This document shows positions 12,720 to 33,462 of a DNA stretch of 64,000 bases, in pieces. The stretch is taken from the NCBI GenBank assembly GCA_030549335.1, contig CM060193.1:58061146-58125145 (forward strand), written 5' to 3'. Below the pieces are notes generated by a model, which ran no database searches, was not told the DNA's origin, and worked only from the letters and a program-made list of their open reading frames with translations. Position 1 is the first letter of the stretch, and every line of letters begins with the position of its first letter. Position numbers and translations under genes: made by a program. This DNA is from Pontederia crassipes. Its lineage: Eukaryota; Streptophyta; Magnoliopsida; Commelinales; Pontederiaceae.

Positions 12720-13065
12720 GATCTCCCTATCAAGTGAGCGATGTCGCCGGCCGTCGGGCATTAGTAGCTAGGTGTCTGGCATTAGTCGTTAGGTGTCGGG
12801 CATCGGGCATCGGGCTTTAGGCAACGGCTGTCGGGCTTCAGGTGTCGGGCGTCGTTCGTCGGACATCGGGCATCAAGTGTCGTTCGTCGGGCGTTGGGTG
12901 TCTCGAGCAGATGATGTCGCCAGGCATCTCGAGCAGGCGATGTCGCCGAGCATCTCGAGCCAACGATGTTGCCGATCATCTCAAGCTAGCGATGTCACCG
13001 GTCATTTCGAGCCAACGATGTCACCGGTCATCGGCGATGTCGCTGGTCATCAGGCAAACTCGAGC
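12720..13065. repeat. Degenerate GC-rich minisatellite
   Basis: From about 12745 the words gtcgggcatc and cgttcgtcgg recur irregularly. From 12913 this becomes a clear tandem array of a 26-bp unit (gatgtcgccggtcatctcga plus six more bases), with about five copies up to 13050 and several substitutions per copy. The open frames across it (for example 12793-13113) follow from the repeat and are not credible proteins. Confidence 0.8.
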
Positions 13066-14729
13066 GGCGTCGAGAGGGAGATCGTCACTTGGCGAGAAGG
13101 GGTAGCAGCATAGATCGGGAGATGGGGCAGGTGCAGCCTATTCAGTTTTTTTTCCTGAAACGGCCGGTTCAGTGGGATTTGGACCATTGATGCATGCATA
13201 AGAGCATTATAAAGATTCACTTATTTCAAGGTGAGATCAATTTCACTATCTAAGTCGCATTAATTATTAACATAAAATACTAAAAAAAACATTATGAAAT
13301 TATGTCAATTAATTTTTATAAAGATATGTATATTTTACCACGAGGAGTTGGCGCAGAGTGTAGGGTTGGAATAAGTTGAGTCGTTCGTACTTCATTCATG
13401 ACTCGGCTATTTTTTACCTATCTTGACTTGGCCTACTATTAAAATAAATCTGAAAAATAAAAAAGCATTTTCTTCTTAAAGAGGCTTAGTCTCTTAATAA
13501 TTGACCTAATCTTTTAGCTTATTAGATCAAAAGTTATTAATATATTATATTATATATATAATTTTTTAAATAAAAAATGTTCCTTTTTAAATCTTCAATC
13601 TTGAGTTAAATAATACTATTTTTATTATATGTTCAGAAAAAGTATATTAGTGATGTCTCTTTTATTTTAATTCATATATCATTATTCTTTTAATAAATAA
13701 GATTTATTATATTTAATCTAGTATATCATCAAAAAATATATTAGGTTTGACAAGCTAATAAGCTAGGTCAAGCAATAAAAATTAATTACACGAGGCTAAC
13801 TAAGATTATGTTTATGGCTTGTTACATGCTATAGGTCAAGTTTAATTTTTTTTATTTTACAACATGCTTGGCCTAGCTTGTCTCCAACTATAGTGGAGTG
13901 CTAAGCAACTCCTCTTTCTTTAAGTAAGGCCGATTTCAATGTAAATAAAAATTATTGGAAGTCTCACATGTCAAGCACGCAATGCGGTGCGACTTTACCG
14001 ACTTAGTTGAACTCGATGGTGAAATTGATAGTGCACATAATCGTTACCGTCACACGGGTTGAATGGTCACTTCTCAAGGACTATCAACCCCAAAAAAAAA
14101 TATGTACATTTTTTATGTGACTTTGATCTAAACAAATAAATATGTATAGCAAACTTAAGTAAATTATCATTACTTAAATTACCGAAAACATTTACTTATA
14201 ATATAAATAATAGTAAAAAATAAATTATCAAAATATCCTTAAAAATTATATTAGATTTTAATCTCATATTATTACAAAAAAAATAGAAAAGTGAATATAT
14301 GTAAAAAAGATTTAGCAAAATTAAGAGTTATTTGTAAAAAATAATTAATGATATAGAAGATGAAGTTGAATAATATTTATTTATTAATAAAATATTTAAA
14401 TTAGAAAATTTGATTGAATATATATTTTTTCTCAAAATATATTACAACTAACTAGTGATCTGCATGTCTGCTAATCTAAATTACTAATGAGATGATAATG
14501 AAAAAAATTTATCGAGGATCAATTCTAACCAAAGGAAATGTAACGAGTCTTAAAAGTTTTAAATAAAGTAGCTGAGTACCAAAACTACCCCGAAATGGGG
14601 CTCGATCGTAATTACATTATTATCCATTCGGCTCCCAAGTAAACCGGATCGACTCGACCGGGCTTTCATATGGTTTCTGTTTTCTAATTTCTATCGGTGG
14701 TCTGATCTTTTTGGACTTCGGTCTTCGAC
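13066..14729. other. Intergenic, AT-rich, upstream of lumazine synthase
   Basis: This is mostly long AT-rich stretches with no recognisable gene. A more mixed segment at 13900-14090 has no identifiable family. The last 150 bp (14580-14729) are more GC-balanced and are likely the promoter and 5' UTR of the next gene. Confidence 0.5.
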
Positions 14730-17700
14730 ATGGCGTCGTTTACTGCGGCACCGGAACTCTCCATCGCCGCCCACCGTAAGCCTTCTCTCTCTCCGGCGAC
14801 GAGGATCCTTACCTCTGCTCCACCACCGAAATCCATCTCCTTGACTTCTTCTATTCGGAGTAAGCGCTAGTTGTTACTTCTCAGCTCGTTATCGTTTGTC
14901 TCCATTTCCTGAGATCTACGTCCTCGATGTTCTCTCCGCAGTCCCTCCGCCGCTGGAATTGATGAGCGCAAGGAACGGGCGCGCGCCGGTCGTGGCCGCT
15001 GGTACGAAGCGCCTTATTGGCTCGCTGACGAAGACCGACGGGTTGAAGTTTGCGATTGTGAGTAGGAGATGACTTGTTTGATCATTTGCCACCTTCGAAG
15101 AGTTGTGAATGAAACTTAAATAAATGGTTTAGACGTGAATGTGGTATGGTTTTATGGAGGAAAAAGGTCGGCCTGTTATCTAAATGACGTAAAAGTTGAT
15201 TTTTTTTTGGTGTGTATGTGTGCATTAAAGGTTTAAAGGTTGAATCTTTAATTTATCAACAAAGTAGTGAAACAAAAGAACACGGTCGTTTAGTTTAAGT
15301 CAAGAATGAAATAATTTCTTCGTTGATTTTTTTTTCATATTTTGAATGTGATATCACTTACTGAGTTTGTATAGACTTCCATTAACCAAGACTTCTTTAT
15401 CGTACAATCCTTTACAAGTAAGAAAAAAGATTGTTTTCTCTTCATATGTCGTCCTCAACTTTGCCATATGGGACTTGGCTTCTATTGTTTATGATTGTAA
15501 GATAGTCTCTTCTATGAGTCCAGCTATTCCTTACCTGATTTTTCATTTCTGTTGTCTGACACAGGTTGTAGCGCGGTTTAATGAAGTAGTGACCAACTTA
15601 CTACTAGAAGGAGCGCTGGAAACTTTTAAGCGTTATGACGTCGACAGTGATGACATTACAGTATGACATTGTTTTTTCCTTTTCCTCGTTTTGTGTAAGA
15701 TTTAGTTTTGGTTTAGGAAATTCAAAATATGCACTGCTGTTGCTACAAACATGACTGTAGTTATTTCTGATTTCCACTGTCCTGTTCTCTCTTGTTCATT
15801 TTCTGTGGTTATACATGGATTGTGTTCATCCAGATCGTTAAAGTTCCAGGGAGCTTTGAGATTCCGGTAGTTGCACAAAGACTTGGGAGATCTGGCAAGT
15901 TTGATGCTGTATTATGCATTGGAGCTGTGGTAATTGTTGTTTTTCTGCATTACTAAGTCATTTGTGTTTGTACATCAACATACTTCATTGTTGTGTCCTT
16001 GAAATACATGCCATGATTGTGGTAGAGCTGATCTTGTGAATGTTTTCATATTAGTTACTAATGTTATAAGGATTTAAAAATCAACGTCACTATTGTTTGT
16101 ATGATATATTTTGTGAATCTGGCAAAATTAAAAAAAGCAGATCTATGCTGTTATTTAATATGATATTCCGTACATAAGTGGTTGTCGTACATATTGATTC
16201 TCCATACTTTTGAAATTATTAGGATGAAAATTTGAAGGCATGGTCTTAAGAGAAGTATTCTCTGTCACATGAGATAAGCATGTGTCATGTCATAAGAATG
16301 ATGAAATAGATAATGTTTTTCAGTTATAAAAAATCCACTTGTTTCTTAATGAATAGGTTTCTATAAATTTCATTATCTTACTAGAAGTGGCATTTTCATA
16401 ATGCCCCAGTAATGTGTGAGCTAGACAAGATTTTCAATGAACTACTCTGAGTCTTGAATCGTTTTACATTCAGATCAGAGGTGATACCACCCACTATGAC
16501 GCAGTTGCAAATTCAGCAGCATCTGGCGTACTCAATGCTGGATTATCTTCAGGTTTGTTTACCTTTGATTCAGTCCGTTATTTATTTTTCATTCAATTAT
16601 ATTGGTTCACATTTAACTATCCCTTTTTTATTTCTGATTTGTTTATATGTTTAGTACTCCCTTGACCATGCTCACAGAAAGATTAATTGTAAAAGCAATT
16701 ATCATCCTCATATGAGTCTGTTTTATTTCGTCTTTCATTACGACTAGGCATTTAAGTAATAACAGAAAGTTATCCAACTTTGTCTTTTCTTTTAACCCAA
16801 AATTAATGTTGAATTATTTACTGCTGCCATTGGCTCTTTCATAAATTTATTGATTCATGAGACAACTAACAAGAGTTGCATTTAGTTAACTTTAATTTAC
16901 ATAATATTAATTTGGACTTTGTATGTAGCAATGTATACTTGTAATACCTTGTTGAAGTATTGTCTCACTTGGTGAACCAAACATTTCACAGTTATTCTGT
17001 CTTGGAAAGTAAGCATGTAAACTATTTATAAGTGGGTCAGTATTCTCACCATTTTTGGCTTTTGGTATTTGTGATGGATTGAAAGTATTTGGAAAAGTAA
17101 TAAATTGTGACGTACCATAAAAATATTAGTCGGTGACATGAAAGATGTATATCTGTTGTATATTTTTAAATGTTGTTTTTGGCAATTAAGGTGTTTGAAA
17201 AAATCCAGATACAAGGTGCATGTTACTATCAAGGTTTAATCTTCCAAGCTGAGACAGTCTTCTTAGAATGATAATTATTTTTATCTGATCTGACCCAATT
17301 TAGTATTTAGTAATTCTCTACAATCATGATTCATTTAGAATTTGCAAGTTCGATGTACCACATCAGTCCTTTTTTCTTTTTATTCTGATTCCAGATCTTT
17401 GTTTTACTGATTACTATTTATCACGCTCATTGTGATTAGCTTTTTGAAACTCTTTCCCTTTCTGCAGGTGTTCCATGTATCTTTGGTGTTCTGACTTGTG
17501 ATGACATGGATCAGGTATGTCGTGTTCTGAACTCAGGACCTACTGCAATAATTCAGTTTTAGGTGCAATAGAGAAGTCAGGCTTTTGAATTAGCCTTCTT
17601 TTTATGCACATACCTTCAGCTAGAGTGTTAATAACAATTGAATAGTATCTTTTTGATAAAGACAGAGGGCTTAACATGGTTCGCAGCTTGGAGTAAGTTG

Positions 17701-18579
17701 GAGAACGTAAACAGGGAACATTGTAGGAGCACTTAAGTTCGCATATGAGATTAAAAAAAAAACTTGGGAGCCCTTTTTTTGGACTGAACTAGGAAGCTAT
17801 ATTCTTAGTTAGCATGCTTCTGGAGTTGATGTTGATGGGCAGCAGGAAGACTTACATTATGATGTAGCAGAACTTTGACTTTTCCTATTTTAGTCCTTTA
17901 ATGCTTGCGTCTTTAACTACGCAGGCCCTGAATCGAGCAGGTGGTAAAGCAGGAAATAAGGGTGCGGAAGCTGCTTTAACAGCAGTAAGTTTTAAATATT
18001 CTGTTTTCTGAGCCATTTAGATTTAAAGCCTAAATCTCAAGACTAAGGTTGTCACGATGAGAGATTACACAATCATAAATGGGTACAAAGATCAAGGGTC
18101 ATGAGATAAGAAAACTAGGTAATAAATAGTAAAGAGATATTGTATGTCATCTAAATTATCATAAAGATTGTTCGTTCTCACAAAATATAAAATGATTATT
18201 ATTTGAATGATTCTGTTCTTATGATCTTAGGATTGACCTCTAATCTTTTTACTCTGGATTATGACCATGCATTTACATCCTCCAATAGTTTATATTTCTA
18301 CACGCATGGATCTCCATCTAGCCATTCTTTTTACCTTTAGAAAACAATTAAGATCTTTTTTTCCAGTTGCAAATATAATGAAGGATAAATCAAACTTGAG
18401 ACTTCATGAACTAAAGTTGAGGAATACACCGTGCCATTGTGTTGCTAAATCCTATTAAGCTTTACTATTTAGATTTTTTAGCGTAGTATTCAAATCAATT
18501 TTCAAAGATCACTAAGTGGAGTTTAAACTTTGTGCAGATTGAGATGGCCTCATTGTTCAAGCATGAGTTGTCAAAATGA
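14730..18579 (+). CDS. 6,7-dimethyl-8-ribityllumazine synthase, plastid type
   Basis: This is the penultimate enzyme of riboflavin synthesis. It condenses 5-amino-6-ribitylamino-uracil with 3,4-dihydroxy-2-butanone 4-phosphate, in plastids. Eight exons are 14730-14859, 14942-15057, 15565-15660, 15834-15929, 16474-16552, 17468-17514, 17925-17984 and 18538-18579, giving 221 aa with all phases closing. Residues 1 to about 65 are Ser/Ala/Pro-rich and basic, as in a transit peptide. The mature core follows: [66 protein letters not shown] (with the catalytic His of RGDTTHYD), [31 protein letters not shown] and [12 protein letters not shown]. It ends [12 protein letters not shown]. It is similar to Arabidopsis COS1. 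The gene looks intact. Confidence 0.95.
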
Positions 18580-18930
18580 TCTCTTCAGTCAACTTTTTCT
18601 CCTCTCGTTTGTGACTGAAATTCTTGAATGGATTTCCTTGGATGCAATCCGATTTGAGAACAATAGAGAGCTGAGAATCCATTTAATAAAAAATAATTTG
18701 AGTTCTAACAAAGATATTATCACTTGATCGGCTATTCTAACTGGTGGTCAATTTATTTATTCAATGAAATTAAATTTGCAAATTGAAGTGATTCTAATCG
18801 CCAGGATCGAGCTGAATCTACTCATGATACAAAGTTAACTGACGTGAGAAATGTGATAATTAAATGATGGCATTCTTTTTACTAACAATAATGACATTCA
18901 ATTTAAACATAATGCAACATATGTTCATAA

Positions 18931-19056
18931 CAACTCCACCTATATTTTATAGCCGGTCTCAAATCCGGATAAAGAAGGAGGGTTGTATTAAGCTCCGACA
19001 GTCAGCATAAAATTCTGTCGAATCTTATGAACATGAATCAACGAAAAGCGGAATCG
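18931..19056 (+). mobile_element. Au-like SINE lacking its 3' part
   Basis: The 5' two-thirds of the SINE is present (ctccacctatattttatagc through aatcttatgaacatgaatca) but the conserved 3' end and TTG tail are missing. The direct repeat tatgttcataa flanks it at 18920-18930 and 19057-19067. It lies between the convergent lumazine synthase and KDO8P synthase genes. Confidence 0.75.
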
Positions 19057-19435
19057 TATGTTCATAAGTTTTATTATTTACATGTTTTGATTTATGATCA
19101 ATTTAAGACTTGAGTGTAATAAATCTATATAAAAATATTTATTTAAGCTTCAAGATATGTTTCTATTAAGAGCTACATCTGAAATGAAGATCTTGACTAT
19201 CTTAAATGTGAGAGTGCAAGAGAACATTATTAGCGAGACATGGAATGTTGGATAATAATATTAATGTGTTCATGGCAAAATGCGCCAAATATATCTGAAA
19301 AAAAGGTATGTGAGGAAAGTTCTCTCTCTCTCTCTCCCATAGAAAACTAACATAGATAATCGAGAGAGAGTAAAACATAGCAAAAAGTAGTAGGCCGTGA
19401 GGTGCGTGCTGCCTTCTGCTGCATTTAGCAATCAC

Positions 19436-27824
<8,389 letters not shown>

Positions 27825-29137
27825 TCCTTAGTGGTATGCAAGAGATCTGCAAAACCAAAAAAATGCTTTAGCATGACACAGAAACGAGCAATCTGCTTTT
27901 GGCACGCTGTAGCAGATTGTTCTTCCATCTCCATGTCGCTTGAAACTAAGACAAGGGTGAAGTTTAGGGAAGACTAAGAAATATTATATAGTTAAAGAAA
28001 AAGTCCAACTTTACCACAGAAGTCTCAAGAACTAGATCACAGTAAAGTAAGGAGCAAAATTTAGCACAATGCACTTCGTGCTCATGTCATCTCCAGTTTA
28101 TCCCAGAAACAGGAAACTTTGCTTAAAAAAACAGAATTTCCGCTATGATGAAACAAATGAACAAATTTAAGCAAATTGTAACAGATTTAGATACACGAAA
28201 AAATGCATAAGAATTCGAAAACATGCCTAAATGCCCTTGTGCACGTTACAGAATGAGAAAATTTTGTTCTTTCTAATAAGAGTGGTTCAAAATCTACACG
28301 ACAACGAGAAAGAAGGTGACACGAAGGAGAAAGAAGGTGTTCGTGGGCAAAATTTTGTTTTCCTGCTTACCTCTTCCAACCTCTTCCTTTACCCTAGGTT
28401 GGGGTTTTATTTCTCATTGAACCTAGGACTCTTTAGGACTTAATCATGGCCCTTCATCATCAACAAACACTAATATAAATTCTCAAATTTATTTAAATAC
28501 GAGATTAATTAGTTTTTTTTAATAACAAAACACTCTCACTCCCAATCAAACTCCATCTTATCCTTACAACCACTTCTCTATTTTTTTTCCTCTAATTTCG
28601 AAATTAAATAATTCCATAACATTACATAATGATTTTTCAGATCTATTTATTGAATAAAATATTTTTTCATTTATTTATGAAAAATCTGATGTATTACAAA
28701 AAAAGGTAAAATTTGAGCTAGAGGGAAAAATAAATAAATAAATATATATATATTAATATTCCTCATATATGTCGCGTTGATTTATAAAAAGGCTAATAGT
28801 AGGATGGGTATGTTTGTAGTATTGTAATAGGAAATCAAATTAAAATGACGAGATAATAGAACTTGAAGGGTCATAGAATATAATTTGATGATCCAATTAT
28901 AATTAGAGGTAAGCCCAAATTTACCTTACCAAACATTTTTCCAATCCTTTTTTTTGTTTCTGTTTTTGGTTCGTGGATCTCCTTTTTTTTTTATCATGAT
29001 AAGTGATCCATCAACGAAAATATTTGCATTTGATTAATCTAATCTTTCTGAAAGAGGCGATCGGAAAGTCTTTACCAATGTGAATGTGATTATTTTAAAA
29101 ATCGAATCTCACATTACTAACATCCAAGGACCTCATA

Positions 29138-29178
<41 letters not shown>

Positions 29179-29933
29179 CTATCGAGCTATGCAAATAATA
29201 GTCGGCTCGTGATTTCCTTTTTAATCATGAAAAACGAGAATAAATGGATAAAATGTTTTAAAATATAATTTCTATTCTTTTTCCAAACATGCATCTTAAC
29301 TGCATTTTCTTAGAATTATTTGTATATCAAAGATATCCCATTTATCGAGTGGGTAAGCTGATTATACATCAGATATTATTTTTAATATTAAAAATGATTA
29401 ATAAAAGACTAAATAACTCTTTTCCCACGAGTCTTGTGCGGAATAAATTGGGAATCTAAGAAGACATTTTAGTTATATTCAATTTTTTTCTTTAAACATA
29501 AAAAACGTGACATATATTTATTTATGGTAAAAGTAATATTTTAAATAAAAAACACGTATCATGTTCCGTTTAAATTGGATGGTACTTTTATGAAAAAAAA
29601 AGACAAATTTTAATTAAGAATAATTGACACAAACGGAGAACGAAATTATATTTTGAAATCATTGAACACTAGTAGTCTCAAATTTAATTTTCAAAATTAT
29701 TAGTTTAATTTTCAAAATTTTTTAAAATTATTATTTGATCAAAATTTACTTTTAAAGTAACTCCGGACACGTGTGAGTAAAAAAAAAAGACAAATTTCGG
29801 GAAATGAGATTTAAATGCTTGGCAACTTCTGGACCATGTCATGGAGAGCAGCAGCAGCAAAAATGAAGCACCAAGATAACGCACTTTTTCTGCCTGTGTA
29901 GCTGCACAGCGATTCCCTTGTATCCATCCTGAG
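27825..29933. other. Head-to-head intergenic region of KDO8P synthase and RAP gene
   Basis: This holds the upstream regions of both divergent genes. From 28450 to 29830 it is AT-rich. An uninterrupted run of 38 C lies at 29140-29177. No element boundaries or conserved protein were found; the proline-rich frame across the C run is an artefact of it. Confidence 0.5.
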
Positions 29934-32707
29934 ATGGATGTCTCATTCATCGCACTGCAGCCTGGCAGATGCTTGCCGCCACCACCGCATCCTCTTGCGA
30001 GATCATCGGAATCCACTCTAATGATAAGAGCGCCATCAAAGTTCCTCGATTCCAACCTCAAGATCGCTTCTTCGTGCAGAAAGATTTGTTCTTGCCGTCT
30101 GAGAAGTGACCTGACGGAGAAGGCGGCAGCAGAGGACCAAGATGAACTTAGGCCCGAGTGGAAATTGGAGTTCCTCGGGCAGACCTCTCCATCTCAACCC
30201 ATTACCAACGGCGGCGGCAGCAGCAAGAAGAAGAAACCCAAGGAGACCTCGAGGCTGCTTGCAGACACCGAGAGTATGGACTGGTGCGTTAGGGCACGGC
30301 GGGTCGCGCTGCGGTCCATAGAGGCACGGGGATTGGCTAGTTCCGTTGAGAAGATGGTCGCCAAGAAGAAAAAGAAGAAGAATAAGCTGAAAAAAGAGAA
30401 GAACAAGAAGAAGGATGGGATTTTTGAGGGATTGGATGGTGATGAGGATGACGAGGGTAGCTATTCCGAGGAAGTCAATTGGAGGAATTGAACTTGGAGC
30501 AGTACAGCAGCGCTGGTGATCTCAGACAGAGCGTCAGTATGCTTGCGGATGGAGTGTTCGAAGAAAGGCGGATGAAGGCAAGGGAGCAATTCATTGAGAA
30601 GCTGATGCAGTTCTCGGGTCCATCAGATAGGAAGAAGGAGATTGCTTTGAACAAATCTATTGTGGATGCACAAACAGCAGAAGAAGTGCTGGAGGTTGCT
30701 GGGGAGACGATAACAGCTGTGGCAAAAGGGTTGAAGCCTTCGCCTCTCAGTCCGCTGAATATCGCCACTGCACTACACAGGATTGCCAAGAACATGGAAA
30801 GGTTTCCATGATGAGATCGCGCAGGTTGGCTTTCGCCCGTGAAAGAGAGATGTCAATGCTTGTGGGCATCGCTATGGAAGCATTGCCAGAGTGCTCTGCT
30901 CAGGGGGTATCAAATATTGCTTGGGCATTGTCCAAGATAGGCGGTGATATGCTCTATATGTCAGAGATGGATAGAGTTGCCGAAGTGGTGCTAATGAAGG
31001 TCAAGGAATTGAATGCACAGAATGTTGCTAATATTGCTGGTGCATTTGCTTCCATGCGGCACTCCGCACCTGAACTCTTTGCAAATCTAGCTGAAAGAGC
31101 ATCAGAGTTAGTTGATACTTTCAGGGGTCAAGAGCTTGCCCAATTAATGTGGTCATTTGCTTGTCTTAATGAGTGTATCAATCCGTTGTTTGATGCTCTT
31201 GATGATAGTTTCAAGGATATTACTGACTTCACATGTTATGTAGAAAAGAGAAGCTCAACAATGGATGCAAGTTCAGAAACGGATTTTCAGGTCGTTGGTA
31301 ACTCTGGAATTCTAGGAAGTGGTGACACGAATTCAATGACTGACGTTTCTGTGTTGAAATTTAATAGAGATCAGCTTGGTAACATGTCTTGGTCACACTG
31401 TGTTCTAGGACAAATTGATCGTCCATTCTTTTCCCATATTTGGACGGCATTGAGCAAATTTGAAGAGGAAAGGATCTCAGAGCAGTACAAGGAGGATGTA
31501 ATGTTTGCTTCACAGGTTTTCCTGGTAAATCAGTGCTTGAAGCTTGAATATCCTCATCTTGGGCTGTCACTGCAGAGTGATCTTGAGAAAAAAATATCGA
31601 GGGCTGGGAAAACTAGGAGATTCAATGAGAAAACAACTTCTGCATTCCAAAAGGAGGTGGCGAGACTTCTAGTTAGTACAGGTCTTGAGTGGGTTAAAGA
31701 ATATTCAGTAGACTGCTACACTCTAGATGCTGTAGTAGTTAATACAAAGCTTGCCTTTGAGATTGATGGACAGACACATTTCTCACGGAACTTGGGTATT
31801 TAACATTTTTTTGTCTATAATTATTCCTTATTCTCGGCTGTTACTAAGTCACTCTTAATTTGTTATGCAGGTACTCCTTTAGGGCACACAGCATTGAAAC
31901 GGCAGTATATTGCTGCTGCTGGCTGGAAATTGGTTTCTCTTTCTCATCAAGAGGTAGGTTTTTGAAAAAGAGCACTTTGGATGTTAGGCATAGACTTCGT
32001 TGTGAAATTTTCTCCAGAGAAGAAAATCATTATGAATGTGCAACTGCATGATTTTCTTCTTTGGTTGCATAATAAAGACTGATCTATTTATACATCTAGT
32101 TGGTGATTTTCCTAAATTGATTTATACGTCTATTTATGCATCGTTACCACTGTCAGCTGGCTGCTGCCGCCACTCATGTCTTCATTTAGTGTGTTTGATC
32201 CTTGTCAGAAGCATGATAGAATATGTGTAGACCTGAAAATTAAGTTCTTTTCAAATCCTCATCAAAAACAAAATCTAGAAATCAATGAAGCTTGATGTTT
32301 CCTTTTATTCATCAGGCCCTTCTCTATGTTGAAAACTGTCTGATTTAAGTTTTTAACCAAACAATTGGCATTCTTTGGCCATTTTAATCATGAATAACCA
32401 AATTCTGCAAGTGTGTGTACCGATAAATAGAATTTGTTGGTTTCTCCTAAAAAACAACTGATTTCCTCTTTCCCATTTTGGGCTTTCACCTGATTCTTCA
32501 CAAATTGAAACATGATATCTCATACTGACTGGAACTAACACTAGTCTGCTACTTCAGTCATATTATTTGGTGAAACCTTTTCTTACAAGACATGCATTCA
32601 TGATGTTGCAGTGGGAAGAACTGCAAGGGAGCATGGAGCAGCTCGAGTATCTGAGGAGAATTCTTGGCATTGACACCGACGCATCAGATGGTGGCCAAAC
32701 AAAATGA
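29934..32707 (+). CDS. RAP-domain (OPR) chloroplast protein; two apparent frameshifts in exon 1
   Basis: It is similar to Arabidopsis RAP (At2g31890), an octotricopeptide-repeat protein that binds the chloroplast 16S rRNA precursor for 5' trimming. Exon 1 runs 29934-31795, exon 2 31871-31953 and exon 3 32612-32707. The N-terminus looks like a transit peptide, followed by a Lys-rich stretch (about 30360-30415) and an acidic one. Conserved blocks are [74 protein letters not shown] and [12 protein letters not shown]-like [19 protein letters not shown]. The RAP domain at the end has [35 protein letters not shown] and [12 protein letters not shown]. The frame changes twice inside exon 1, near 30480 and near 30795, with no room for introns. 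The second is consistent with one A lost from ggaaaagg (expected NMEKVSMM). Everything else is well kept, so sequencing or assembly error is as likely as a recent null allele. Confidence 0.85.
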
Positions 32708-33462
32708 TATGGACACAATTCGTTCGCGATACTAATATAGTAGTTCACACAAGATGCAGTGGTCAAAGTTTTCACACAAGATGCATTCTTGATCTTTGTA
32801 TTCATTCTAAAGTTGCCTTCTACAGTTTTTGTCTGGGTAATCTTGATGTTTTAGCTTGTTATTTTTATGAATATTTCGAATTTTGTGGGAAGCAATGAGA
32901 AAGAAGGGAATTTTCCTTTAAATTACGATCAATCCCCAAGTCTACTAGAGTTAGATTTGTTATTATTTCTTACGTTTATTATGCACAAAAAATTGTAACT
33001 GGTGAAAATATGTAAAGAATGAAATTATCTAATAAGTTTCTTTAGTGTTCATCTTCAATGTTTAGTGTTGCTGGCAATTAGACAACATTTGGTTCGAGTT
33101 GATTGAACAATGTAAAGAGCGATCAAGTTTAGAAAGTTGTCTAAAATAGATAATCATAACATTCACAATGAACTAGAAATCTAACTATAAGATATAAACA
33201 CACCACAAACATCACCATGGGATGCAAAATATCAATTGGACGTGTTGTTGTATGTTGTACGAAATATTCATCACCTAAAGATGTGCTTCTTGGTTAATAA
33301 GCACCTTCTTACCAATCAGGTTCATGATTAAGACCTTTTACAACGTTTCTCCGTGTCACAGTATAATATGCATGTCTGCAGTTTCTGCATATTGCTGATG
33401 AAAAGTATATCCAAATGAGTTACACATCCAAAAAATAAGATAGGCTCCAGCTCGTCTTTAAA
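32708..33462. other. Tail-to-tail intergenic region
   Basis: This contains the 3' ends of the RAP gene and of the convergent unknown gene. Nothing else is recognisable. Confidence 0.5.

Noticed and set aside
12913-13050. CRISPR-like spacing
   Set aside because: The units are contiguous degenerate repeats without unique spacers, in a plant genome.
12793-13113. Open frames of about 100 codons
   Set aside because: They arise from the 26-bp minisatellite and have no protein-like composition.
29080-29268. Proline-rich 62-aa frame
   Set aside because: It is the translation of a 38-base C run.
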